Shown here piece after piece: positions 43,515 to 53,314 of a stretch of 64,000 bases of DNA (its first letter is position 1; each line of letters opens with the position of its first letter). Both the position numbers and the translations under genes were made by a program. The stretch lies in contig NZ_AFCF02000003.1 in assembly GCF_000203975.2 (NCBI RefSeq), positions 193,327 to 257,326 on the forward strand, given 5' to 3'. The DNA is from Leisingera sp. ANG1. GTDB taxonomy: Bacteria > Pseudomonadota > Alphaproteobacteria > Rhodobacterales > Rhodobacteraceae. A model generated the notes under the pieces. It was not told the DNA's origin. It searched no databases and was given only the letters and a program-made list of their open reading frames with translations.

Positions 43515-44873
43515 TCAGATGTGCAGCGCGTGCCCCAGCGCGCGCAGGCAGGCCTCCTGCAGGCCTTCCGACTGGGTCGGGTGGGCGTGGATGGTTGCGG
43601 CGATGTCTTCCAGGCAGGCGCCCATTTCGATGGCCAGCGAAAAGGCGGCCGACAGCTCTGAGACACCGGCGCCAACCGCCTGCAGCCCCAGCACCGCGCG
43701 GTCGGCGTCGCGCCAGACAACGCGGATGAAGCCATCCTCGCGCTCTGTCGTCATCGCCCGGCCATTGGCGGCAAAGGGGAACTCGGTGCTGCTGCTGCCC
43801 TCCACTTCGCCCGGCAGGGCGCCGCAGGTGACAATCTCGGGGTCGGTGAAGCAGACGGCGGGAATGGCGCGCTTGTCCCATTCCACGGCGTGGCCCGCGG
43901 CATGTTCGGCCACCATTTCACCCTGGGCCATGGCGCGGTGCGCCAGCATCGGCTCGCCGGTGACGTCGCCGATGGCGTAGATGCCGCGCATCGAGGTCTG
44001 GCAGGTCTTGTCGATGCGGATGAAGGGGCCGTTCAGGGTCAGCGCCAGCTCATCGATGCCGATGCCCTCGGTGCGGGGGCGGCGGCCGATGGTCACAAGG
44101 ACCTTGCCGGCCTCGATCCCGCCCTGGCTGGAGGCCAGAACGCCGCCGACATAGCCTTCGGCGCGGGCGCCGGTCATCACCTTGACGCCCAGGGCCTCCA
44201 GCCGTTTGGCGACGGGCCGGGTCAGGGCCGCATCGTAAAGCGGCAGAATGCGGTCCTCGGCCTCGACCACGGTGACCTTGGTGCCGAGCTTGGCAAAGGC
44301 TGTGCCCAGCTCCAGCCCGATATAGCCCGCGCCAACGACGGCGAGGGTTTCCGGCACCGCCTGCAGCGACAGCGCCCCGGTCGAGGACAGGATATCGCCG
44401 CCGAAGGGCAGGGCGGGCAGTTCCACCGGCGCAGAGCCGGAGGCGATCACGATGCGCTCGGCGCGGATCTGGGTGGTTTCGTCACCGTTTTTCACCGCGA
44501 CGGTCTTGCCGTCGAGGAAACGCGCGCGGCCTTCGACCACGCGCACGCCCGCCTTGCGCATCAGGCCGCTGACGCCGCCGGTCAGCCGCTTCACGATGCC
44601 GTCCTTCCAGACCATTGTCCGGCTCAGGTCGATCTCCGGCGTGCCTGCGGAAATGCCAAGCGGCCCATCGGCCGCGTGCGCCATCTTGTGGAACTCATCC
44701 GCGGCGTGGATCAGCGCCTTGGAGGGGATGCAACCCACGTTGAGGCAGGTGCCGCCGGGGTTGGCCTCGTCCACCACAATGGTGTCGACGCCCAGCTGGC
44801 CCGCGCGGATTGCGCAGACATAGCCGCCGGGGCCTGCGCCGATGATCATCAATTTGCATTTAAGGTCAGTCAT
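43515..44873 (-). CDS. lpdV: dihydrolipoamide dehydrogenase (E3) of the branched-chain complex
   Basis: FAD enzyme reoxidising dihydrolipoyl groups, 452 residues. FAD motif MIIGAGPGGYVCAIRAG near residue 9, redox disulfide GGTCLNVGCIPSK near 41-53, NAD motif VVGAGYIGLELGTAFAKLG near 175, and the C-terminal HAHPTQSE with the catalytic His. Last gene of the operon; starts immediately after the E2 stop. Dedicated E3 proteins of this type accompany branched-chain 2-oxoacid dehydrogenases. Confidence 0.93.
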   Translation of the reverse strand: MTDLKCKLMIIGAGPGGYVCAIRAGQLGVDTIVVDEANPGGTCLNVGCIPSKALIHAADEFHKMAHAADGPLGISAGTPEIDLSRTMVWKDGIVKRLTGGVSGLMRKAGVRVVEGRARFLDGKTVAVKNGDETTQIRAERIVIASGSAPVELPALPFGGDILSSTGALSLQAVPETLAVVGAGYIGLELGTAFAKLGTKVTVVEAEDRILPLYDAALTRPVAKRLEALGVKVMTGARAEGYVGGVLASSQGGIEAGKVLVTIGRRPRTEGIGIDELALTLNGPFIRIDKTCQTSMRGIYAIGDVTGEPMLAHRAMAQGEMVAEHAAGHAVEWDKRAIPAVCFTDPEIVTCGALPGEVEGSSSTEFPFAANGRAMTTEREDGFIRVVWRDADRAVLGLQAVGAGVSELSAAFSLAIEMGACLEDIAATIHAHPTQSEGLQEACLRALGHALHI

Positions 44874-46181
44874 TTAGCCCTCGACAAACAGCATGGCCGG
44901 AGTTTCCAGCAGGGATTTCAGTTTCTGCACGAACACCGCCGCGTCCCAGCCGTCGACCACCCGGTGATCGAAGGAGCAGGAGATGTTCATCATCTTGCGG
45001 GGGCGGAATTGCTGGCCGTCCCAGACCGGGCGGATCTGCATCTTGTTGACGCCGACAATTGCCACCTCCGGGTGGTTGATGATCGGAGTGGTGGCAATTG
45101 CGCCGAGCGGCCCCAGCGAAGTGATGGTGATGGTGCCGCCGGTCAGCTCCTCGCGCTTGATCGAGCCGTCGCGGGCGGCCTCGGCCAGCCGGGCAAGCTC
45201 GCCTGCGTTGTCCCACAGGCTGTTTGCCTCGGCATGGTGCAGCACCGGCACGTTGAGGCCCTGAGGCGTCTGGGTGGCGATACCGATGTGGACGCCGCCG
45301 TGGCGGTAGATCACGCCGTCCTCATCATCAAAACGCGCGTTGAGGCCGGGCTGTTCACGCACCGCCTCGACGATGGCGCGCATCAGGAAGGGCAGGAGGG
45401 TCAGCTTGGGGCGGCTGCCCTCGTGCTTCTTGTTGAGCGCCGCGCGCAGATCCTCCAGCGCGCCCATCTCCACCTCTTCGACGATGGTGATATGCGGGAT
45501 GTTGCGTTTGGACAGTGCCATCTTCTCGGCGATCTTGCGGCGCATGCCGATGACGCGCTGCTCCTCGACGCCGGTGTTGCGGCCGCGGGTGACGCTGCCC
45601 TGGCGGATGCCGCCGGATTCGATCCAGCTGTCCAGATCCTCTTGGCTGATCCGCCCGCCTGGGCCGGTGCCGGGCACATGGCGCAGGTCGACGCCTTCGG
45701 AGCGCGCCCGCGCCCGCACGGACGGTGCGGCCAGCGGCTTGGCACCCTCGGGCCGGGGCAAGCGGTGGCCGGGTTTCTTGGCGGCAGCCGGGGCAGGGGC
45801 CTTTGCAGGCGCCGGCTGCGGTGCTTCCTCAGCCGCCGGCTGCGCCGCTTCCTCCGGGTCCGGCGTAGGCTGCGGCGCCGGGGCGGCGGGTTTGGCTGTG
45901 TCAGAGACAGAGGCAGAGCCGGGCGTCTCGTTGCCCTCTCCCTCGACCTCGATCCGGATCAGCACGGAGCCGATCGCCATCATCTGGCCGATCTCGCCGC
46001 CCAGTTCCAGTACCTTGCCGGAAACCGCTGAGGGCACCTCGACCGCGGCCTTGTCCGTCATCACCGCCGCCAGGATATCGTCCTCGCGCACGATATCGCC
46101 GGGCTTGACGTGCCATTCTGTCAGTTCCGCCTCGGCAATGCCTTCCCCGACATCGGGAAGGCGCATCGCAAACACACCCAT
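44874..46181 (-). CDS. bkdB: branched-chain 2-oxoacid dehydrogenase E2 (dihydrolipoyl transacylase)
   Basis: A 435-residue E2: one lipoyl domain (about 1-80, lipoyl Lys in VMTDKAAVEVPS), a Pro/Ala-rich linker (about 95-140), the peripheral-subunit-binding domain (PSVRARARSEGVDLRHVPGTGPGGRISQEDL) and the acyltransferase core ending in CSFDHRVVDGWDAA, with the catalytic His-Asp. It transfers the branched acyl group to CoA. Gap of 4 nt to E1-beta; adjacent to E3. Confidence 0.94.
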   Translation of the reverse strand: MGVFAMRLPDVGEGIAEAELTEWHVKPGDIVREDDILAAVMTDKAAVEVPSAVSGKVLELGGEIGQMMAIGSVLIRIEVEGEGNETPGSASVSDTAKPAAPAPQPTPDPEEAAQPAAEEAPQPAPAKAPAPAAAKKPGHRLPRPEGAKPLAAPSVRARARSEGVDLRHVPGTGPGGRISQEDLDSWIESGGIRQGSVTRGRNTGVEEQRVIGMRRKIAEKMALSKRNIPHITIVEEVEMGALEDLRAALNKKHEGSRPKLTLLPFLMRAIVEAVREQPGLNARFDDEDGVIYRHGGVHIGIATQTPQGLNVPVLHHAEANSLWDNAGELARLAEAARDGSIKREELTGGTITITSLGPLGAIATTPIINHPEVAIVGVNKMQIRPVWDGQQFRPRKMMNISCSFDHRVVDGWDAAVFVQKLKSLLETPAMLFVEG

Positions 46182-46185
46182 CCGG

Positions 46186-47199
46186 TCAGCCCTCCATCAC
46201 TTTTTTCAATGCCTCGCCGACGCGGGCAGGGCCGGGGAAATACTCCCACTCCTGCGCGTGCGGGTAGGGCGTGTCCCAGCCGGTGACGCGGATAATCGGC
46301 GCCTCCAGATGGTAAAAACAGCTCTCCTGCACCAGGCTCATCAGCTCGGCGCCGAAGCCCGACGTGCGGGTTGCCTCATGCACGATCACGCAGCGGCCGG
46401 TCTTTTCGACGGAGGCCTGGATCGTTTCCAGGTCCAGCGGCAGCAGGGTGCGCAGGTCGATCACCTCGGCGTCGATGCCAGAAGCCTCTGCCGCGGCTTC
46501 GGCCACATAGACCATGGTGCCATAGGCTAGAACGGTGACATCCGCGCCTTCGCGGGTGATGCTGGCCTTGCCCAGCGGCACGATCTCCGCACCCTCCGGC
46601 ACCTCGCCCTTGGGGTGGTTCTTCCAGCTAGTGACCGGGCGGTCATGATAGCCGTCAAACGGCCCGTTATAGAGCCGCTTTGGCTCCAGGAAGATCACCG
46701 GATCGGGATCTTCGATGGCGGCCAGCAGCAGCCCCTTGGCGTCGTACGGGTTGGAGGGCACCACCACCTTCAGCCCCGACACATGGGTAAACAGGGCTTC
46801 CGGGCTCTGGCTGTGGGTCTGGCCGCCGAAGATACCGCCGCCGGTGGGCATGCGGATCACCAGCGGACAGGTGAAATCGGCGTTGGAGCGGTGCCGCAGC
46901 CGCGCTGCCTCAGACACGATCTGGTCATAGGCGGGATAGACGTAGTCGGCGAACTGGATCTCGATTACCGGCTTCAGCCCGTAGGCCGCCATGCCGATGG
47001 CGGTGCCAACGATGCCGGATTCGTTGATCGGCGCGTCAAAGCAGCGGGATTTGCCGTATTTCTGCTGCAGGCCCGCGGTGCAGCGGAACACACCGCCGAA
47101 AAAACCCACATCCTCGCCGAAGACGACGACGCGGTCGTCTGCCGCCATGGCAACATCATGGGCCTCGCGGATGGCCTCGATCATGGTCATGCTGGCCAT
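46186..47199 (-). CDS. bkdA2: branched-chain 2-oxoacid dehydrogenase E1 beta subunit
   Basis: A 337-residue E1-beta protein. Family stretches are VVFGEDVGFFGGVFRCTAGLQQKYG, NESGIVGTAIGMAAYGLKPVIEIQFADYVYPAYDQIVSEAARLRHRS, and a C-terminal half starting PLGKASITREGADVTVLAYGTMVYVA. It forms the thiamine-diphosphate heterotetramer with the gene immediately upstream (1-nt gap). Confidence 0.94.
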   Translation of the reverse strand: MASMTMIEAIREAHDVAMAADDRVVVFGEDVGFFGGVFRCTAGLQQKYGKSRCFDAPINESGIVGTAIGMAAYGLKPVIEIQFADYVYPAYDQIVSEAARLRHRSNADFTCPLVIRMPTGGGIFGGQTHSQSPEALFTHVSGLKVVVPSNPYDAKGLLLAAIEDPDPVIFLEPKRLYNGPFDGYHDRPVTSWKNHPKGEVPEGAEIVPLGKASITREGADVTVLAYGTMVYVAEAAAEASGIDAEVIDLRTLLPLDLETIQASVEKTGRCVIVHEATRTSGFGAELMSLVQESCFYHLEAPIIRVTGWDTPYPHAQEWEYFPGPARVGEALKKVMEG

Positions 47200-47200
47200 C

Positions 47201-48748
<1,548 letters not shown>

Positions 48749-48940
48749 TCAAAGCCAGCAGAGGGCGAGGACGGCAAGAGCGATAGCTGACAGTAAGGCT
48801 TTTGGGCAGCTGCCGTAATGCGTTGCGACCCGCTGCCAGCCCTTCAGCCCTGCGTGCATAATCTCTATGCGGTTGCGACGTTTGTCGGGTCGCTTGTCGT
48901 ATCTGATGGCTCCCTTGCGCTGTTTTAGGCCGGGGATGCA
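48749..48940 (-). pseudogene. IS5-family transposase C-terminal remnant
   Basis: The minus strand encodes the last 63 residues of an IS5/IS427-type DDE transposase: CIPGLKQRKGAIRYDKR, DKRRNRIEIMHAGLKGWQRV (the YREK-like region with the catalytic Glu in RIEIM) and SAIALAVLALCWL before the stop. The usual FGRLKDWRRVATRYDRCP is recognisable but altered (HAGLKGWQRVATHYGSCP). The upstream 260 residues are missing and the preceding frame is unrelated, so this is a relic. Terminal repeats not identified. Confidence 0.8.
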
Positions 48941-49077
48941 GCACGTATCCGTTTGCCATTTTGCCTGGCCTGAAGAGATCGCGCGTAGCGTAAGACTGTT
49001 AGGCAAGACACTCAAAATCATCGTCATTGCCGCCGCGGTGTAAGCTGGTGTCTCAGAACTTGGGAAGAATGCCGCTG

Positions 49078-49887
49078 CTAACGCGCCTTGCTCTGCCATT
49101 GCAGGAAGGCATTGAACAGCTGCTGCTGTGTGCTGATGCCCAGTTTGGCATAGGCGTTCTTGCGGTGGGTCTTGACCGTCGGCAGGGCAATCCCGAGGGT
49201 CAGGCTGATCGACAGGCTGGAATGGCCCTTGAGGATCATCTGCACGATCTCCGCCTCCCGCGGGGAGAGGATGGTGCGGGCAAAGTCCTGCAGCGTCCGC
49301 TCTGGTTTGGCTGCGCTGAGATCCGGGGCCTGCCGGGACCAGAGCCGGGCGAATGCTGCCCCGAACAGCGGCAGGAAGGGGCGCAGCCGGTCCAGCAGAT
49401 CATCGGGAAAACCGCCGTCTGCCGCAGGACGGGCAAAGCTGACTTCGCCCATGGCTCCGCCGGGCAGTTCTGTCAGCAGGGTGAGTTCCACCAGCCCTGC
49501 GGGCCAGCCGGGGGTGCGGTAGCCGATTTCCTCGGCGTCCTCGACCAGAATGCCCGGGGTCTCCGGCGCCGGGTTCCAATTGTCGGGTGCCAGGTCCGCC
49601 ATCCTGTAAAGCCCCGGCTGCAGCCCGTCGAGCAGCGCGTTATAGACCGGGTTCAGCAAGTAGGTGCTGTTCACATAGAGCTGCACTGCGTCCTTGGCGG
49701 CGCCTTGCGGGTAGCTGTCATCCAGGTAGTGCGGGCGCTGGCCGGGGCGGTTCACAACACAAAAGGCAGCAGTGAAGGGCAAAAGCGGGCGGGCGGCGGC
49801 GATCAGCCCGGCCGCGCCGCGCTGGCCGCTGATGACGCTGGCCAGCGCGCTGTTCGCAGCCGCAATGTCAGTGCCTTGAAATTCCAC
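49078..49887 (-). CDS. LuxR-type transcriptional regulator
   Basis: A 269-residue regulator. GTG at 49885-49887 is chosen because GGGAGGAT lies 5 nt upstream; an ATG ten codons earlier is the alternative. The C-terminal LuxR helix-turn-helix is clear (LSPREAEIVQMILKGHSSLSISLTLGIALPTVKTHRKNAYAKLGISTQQQLFNAFL). The N-terminal 190 residues have no domain I can name; they do not show an obvious acyl-homoserine-lactone pocket pattern. Divergent from a cyclodeaminase-aminotransferase pair, with a 20-bp dyad between. Confidence 0.9.
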   Translation of the reverse strand: MEFQGTDIAAANSALASVISGQRGAAGLIAAARPLLPFTAAFCVVNRPGQRPHYLDDSYPQGAAKDAVQLYVNSTYLLNPVYNALLDGLQPGLYRMADLAPDNWNPAPETPGILVEDAEEIGYRTPGWPAGLVELTLLTELPGGAMGEVSFARPAADGGFPDDLLDRLRPFLPLFGAAFARLWSRQAPDLSAAKPERTLQDFARTILSPREAEIVQMILKGHSSLSISLTLGIALPTVKTHRKNAYAKLGISTQQQLFNAFLQWQSKAR

Positions 49888-49933
49888 ATGATCCTCCCGG
49901 TTGATCCGCCATAGCACGCGGCAGGGGGGCGTG

Positions 49934-49953
49934 CATCATCCTTGGGGATGATG
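49934..49953. promoter_or_regulatory. candidate LuxR-type operator (20-bp dyad)
   Basis: CATCATCC-TTGG-GGATGATG, a perfect 8-bp inverted repeat with a 4-bp centre, in the divergent gap between the LuxR gene and the cyclodeaminase gene. It has the length and symmetry of lux-box-type sites but not their sequence. A second dyad, GCACGC-9-GCGTGC (49914-49934), abuts it. Confidence 0.65.
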
Positions 49954-50004
49954 GCGGCGGGGCAGGCGCGCGCGCTACCCTTCGGGCAAAGAAGGAATAT
50001 GCCG

Positions 50005-50952
50005 ATGATGAAAACCCCGATTGTGTTGGATGCCGAAGCCGTGGCGCAGCTGCTGCCGCAGGTCGATGTGCTGCAGGAAATGCGCGCGCTTTTTGCAGAC
50101 CTGGGCCTTGGTCAGGCGGTGCAGCCTGCACAGACATTGACGCTGTTTCCGGAAGGGCAGGGGGATTTCATCACCTATCTGGGGGCGGCTGCCGGGGCAG
50201 GCACCTTTGGCGCCAAGCTGTCGCCTTATCTGCCGCGCGCGGGCGGGCCGGTTATCACCGCCTGGACCGTGCTGATGTCGATGGAGACGGGCCAGCCGCT
50301 GATGCTGTGCGACGCCGGCCGTTTGACCACCGAACGCACCGCGGCCACCACGGCGCTGGCGGTGGATCTGCTGGCAGGCGAGGGGGCTGCGCGGGTGGCC
50401 GTGATCGGCTCCGGCGCGGTGGCGCAGGCGCATTGGCGGCATGTGCAGGGTCTGCGCGATTGGCAGGAGGTGCGGGTCTATTCGCCCGGCCTGGGTGCGG
50501 ATGCGGGCAAGCAGGCCGCGTGGCGCGGGATCTGCCCGGAGGCAGAGTTTGCCGCCAGTGCGGAAGAGGCCGCGCGGGGGGCGGATGTGGTGATGCTCTG
50601 CACCTCTTCGGGGACACCGGTTCTGGATGCAACCGTGGTGGCGCCCGGCGCGCTGGTCACCTCGATCAGCACCAATGCGGCAGAGGCGCATGAAATTGCG
50701 CCCGCCTTCCTGGCCTCGGCGCAGGTCTATTGCGACTATCGCGAGACCACGCCGGCTAGCGCCGGGGAGATGGTACTGGCCGCGCGGGATCATGGCTGGA
50801 GCGCGGATCAGCTTCGGGGTGATCTCGCGGGGCTTGCTGCCGGAACCTGCGAAGGGCCTGAAGCCGGCCGGTTGGTATTCTTCCGCTCCATCGGGCTGGG
50901 GCTGGAGGATATCGCCGTGGCCAACGCTATCTACCGCGCCGCCAGCGCTTGA
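50005..50952 (+). CDS. ornithine cyclodeaminase/mu-crystallin family protein
   Basis: A 315-residue NAD(P)-dependent enzyme. ATG 50005 is favoured because GAAGGA lies 8 nt upstream; ATGs at 49999 and 50008 are in frame. Family features: FGAKLSPYLP, a Thr-rich TTERTAATTALAVDLLAGEG segment before the Rossmann motif VAVIGSGAVAQAH (near 132), and a second TSISTNAAEAHEI. Members cyclise or reduce imino acids, or act as amino-acid dehydrogenases or racemases. The next gene is an aminotransferase, so the two may work on the same amino or imino acid; substrate unknown. Confidence 0.87.
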   Translation: MMKTPIVLDAEAVAQLLPQVDVLQEMRALFADLGLGQAVQPAQTLTLFPEGQGDFITYLGAAAGAGTFGAKLSPYLPRAGGPVITAWTVLMSMETGQPLMLCDAGRLTTERTAATTALAVDLLAGEGAARVAVIGSGAVAQAHWRHVQGLRDWQEVRVYSPGLGADAGKQAAWRGICPEAEFAASAEEAARGADVVMLCTSSGTPVLDATVVAPGALVTSISTNAAEAHEIAPAFLASAQVYCDYRETTPASAGEMVLAARDHGWSADQLRGDLAGLAAGTCEGPEAGRLVFFRSIGLGLEDIAVANAIYRAASA

Positions 50953-50968
50953 GAGACAGGAGAGAGAC

Positions 50969-52090
50969 ATGCATATCGAACCTTTCGGTGTCGAAATCTG
51001 GATGAACGAGTGGGAGACCAAATGCGAATGGAACCTCGCTGAGACCTGTGTTGAGAGCCTGACCATCGAGGAGCTGCTGCAGCTGGCCGGGAAAAACTCT
51101 GCCGATCTGTCAGAGCTTCTGGCGATGAAGATGACTTATGGCGCGATCGAGGGCTCGGACCGGCTGCGCAATGCCATTGCGGCTTTGTATCAGGGACAAG
51201 GCCCGGAAAATGTGATCGTCACCCATGGCACCATCGGCGCCAACATGCTGGTGCACAAAGCGCTGGTCGAGCGTGGCGACCGCGTGGTGGCGGTGGTGCC
51301 AACCTATCAGCAGCATTACTCGATCCCGGCCAGCATTGGTGCGGATGTGCATCAGCTGCGCCTGCGGGAGGAGAACGGGTTTCTGCCTGACTTGGACGAG
51401 CTGCGGGCACAGGTGACGCCGGGGACGAAGCTGATTGCCATCAACAATCCCAACAACCCGACCGGCGCGCTGATGGACCGGGCGATGCTGGAGGAGATCG
51501 CCGCCATTGCCCGCGAGGCGGGTGCCTGGATCCTGTGCGACGAGGTTTACCGCGGCACCGATCAGGAAGGGGACGGGATGACTGCCTCGATCGCGGATAT
51601 CTATGAAAAGGGGATTTCCACCGCCGGCATGTCCAAGGCCTATTCACTGGCCGGGTTGCGGCTGGGCTGGATCGCCGGGCCGAGGGAGGTGATTGAGGCG
51701 GTGGCCATTCACCGCGATTACGACACCATCTCGGTGGGCATGATCGACGATCACTTTGCCGCGCTGGCGCTGGAAAACCGCGAACAGGTGCTGGCGCGCA
51801 GCCAGCGGATCACCCGCGGCAATCTGGAGATCCTGTCCGACTGGGTGGATCAGGAGCCGAAGATCTCCTGGGTGAAGCCGCGCTCGGGTACCACCGCGCT
51901 GCTGAGGTTCGATCTTCCGATGACTTCGCGGGAGTTCTGCGTGGCACTGCTGAAGGAGAAAGGGGTGATGTTCACGCCGGGGTCGGCCCTGGGCATGGAG
52001 GGCTATGTGCGCATCGGCTATGCCAATGGGCCGGAAGTCCTGAAGCAGGGGCTGGGCCTTGTGTCCGGTTTTTTGGCAGCACAGTGGTAG
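50969..52090 (+). CDS. PLP-dependent aminotransferase, class I/II
   Basis: A 373-residue fold-type I aminotransferase. ATG 50969 follows AGGAGAGA; a long open frame upstream overlaps the previous gene and is spurious. Motifs: HGTIGANMLVHKALVERGDRV (cofactor phosphate region), NNPNNPTGALM, LCDEVYRG with the Asp for the pyridine nitrogen, and SKAYSLAGLRLGW with the Schiff-base Lys. It begins 16 nt after the cyclodeaminase stop. Substrate not determinable; the pair with a LuxR-type regulator is the informative context. Confidence 0.92.
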   Translation: MHIEPFGVEIWMNEWETKCEWNLAETCVESLTIEELLQLAGKNSADLSELLAMKMTYGAIEGSDRLRNAIAALYQGQGPENVIVTHGTIGANMLVHKALVERGDRVVAVVPTYQQHYSIPASIGADVHQLRLREENGFLPDLDELRAQVTPGTKLIAINNPNNPTGALMDRAMLEEIAAIAREAGAWILCDEVYRGTDQEGDGMTASIADIYEKGISTAGMSKAYSLAGLRLGWIAGPREVIEAVAIHRDYDTISVGMIDDHFAALALENREQVLARSQRITRGNLEILSDWVDQEPKISWVKPRSGTTALLRFDLPMTSREFCVALLKEKGVMFTPGSALGMEGYVRIGYANGPEVLKQGLGLVSGFLAAQW

Positions 52091-52729
52091 TCAAGAGGAT
52101 GCGCGGCGGCTGAACGCCGCCGGCCCGCTGTCTGTTTGAGGCAGTGTATTATTGCGTTGCTTGGCGCAAACAAGGCTCTGAGCCTTCATCTCAAGATCCT
52201 CATTGGCCTTGCCAGGCTTCTGTGAAGCCTGCTTTCCTAGCCTGTTCTGGGGTTCGGGCAAGCCAAACGCCACTGAGACAGATTGCCAGGGGATTTGATC
52301 TTGCCAGATCATAGGAGGCGCTGCCGTCACGACGTTCACCAGGCGCCAATCGCGTGGTCCGGGACCACATGTCAGCTGGGAAGGCCGCTGGCGGAATGCC
52401 GCGTCAGAAGCCCCTCAGCGCCTTCAGCGCGGTGAGGTCCAGCCTGGCCCGGAACGGAACCGGGGCTTGATGGGCAAGATCGGGTCCTTCCAGATATTCG
52501 CAGAACTTGCAGACGGGAAGCCTGCACATGTCTGCTGCAGGCACATGTCACACATTGCAAACTTCGGACAGCCTCCAAGCAGCCCGCTTCAGGGAAGTCG
52601 CCAGCGTGTTTTCTCCATGCCAAATGTTCTGGCAGCCCGCTCAAAAATGCGGCGCAACCACGTTGTCTGAAAATCAGCCCGGCTCCGCGGTCTTTACAGC
52701 CCTCCGGCATTCTCATCACGCTCTGCCGC
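52091..52729. other. 639-bp intergenic region upstream of nasT
   Basis: Between the aminotransferase and nasT genes. It contains the 9-bp direct repeat GCACATGTC at 52524 and 52541 (17 bp apart), possibly a regulatory site of the nas promoter. Open frames here show no recognisable proteins. No other signals seen. Confidence 0.4.
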
Positions 52730-53314
52730 ATGCCCGATGCCCTGTCCATTGTTGTCGTCGAAGCCGACCGCGAACGCGCCTTCCTGATTGTAGAGGGGCT
52801 GCGGGTTGCCGGGGAATTCGACATTGAGGTCATTTCGAGCCCTTCGGGCCTGGCCCGTCAGATTCAGATGCGTGACCCGGATGTCGTGCTGATAGATATT
52901 GCAGATCCCTCGCGAGACGCGCTCGAGGAACTGACGCTGGCCTCCGGCCCCAAGGACCGGCCAGTGGCGATTTTCGCCGACCGCAGCGCGGACGGGCTGT
53001 CTGCTGCTGCGGTGGAGGCGGGGGTTTCGGCCTATGTGGTTGACGGTTTGCAGCCCGCCCGGCTGAAACCGGTTCTGGATGCTGCAATTGCCCGCTTCCG
53101 GCTGTTTCAGCGGATGCGCACGGAGCTTGCCGAGACCAAGCGGGCGCTGGAAGAGCGCAAGGTGATCGACCGCGCCAAGGGGATGGTAATGAAAGCTCGG
53201 GGCGTTGGCGAGGATGAAGCCTATGCGCTGCTGCGCAAGGCGGCGATGGATCAGAACAAGCGTGTGGCCGAGGTGGCGCAGGCGCTGGTCACGGCGGCGG
53301 GGCTGCTGGCATGA
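52730..53314 (+). CDS. nasT: nitrate-responsive antiterminator, ANTAR family (NasT)
   Basis: A 194-residue RNA-binding response regulator: receiver-like domain (about 1-125, Asp in DPDVVLIDIADPS) and a C-terminal ANTAR domain (ALEERKVIDRAKGMVMKARGVGEDEAYALLRKAAMDQNKRVAEVAQALV). In the NasS/NasT system, nitrate binding to NasS frees NasT, which binds paired hexaloop hairpins in the leader and prevents termination. A matching hairpin and terminator are found at 54600-54705. Its stop overlaps the nasS start by 4 bases. Confidence 0.93.
   Translation: MPDALSIVVVEADRERAFLIVEGLRVAGEFDIEVISSPSGLARQIQMRDPDVVLIDIADPSRDALEELTLASGPKDRPVAIFADRSADGLSAAAVEAGVSAYVVDGLQPARLKPVLDAAIARFRLFQRMRTELAETKRALEERKVIDRAKGMVMKARGVGEDEAYALLRKAAMDQNKRVAEVAQALVTAAGLLA

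Noticed and set aside
43890-46031. 713-codon open frame on the plus strand
   Set aside because: It lies opposite lpdV and bkdB, is rich in Ala/Asp/His/Arg typical of antisense high-GC frames, and matches no family.
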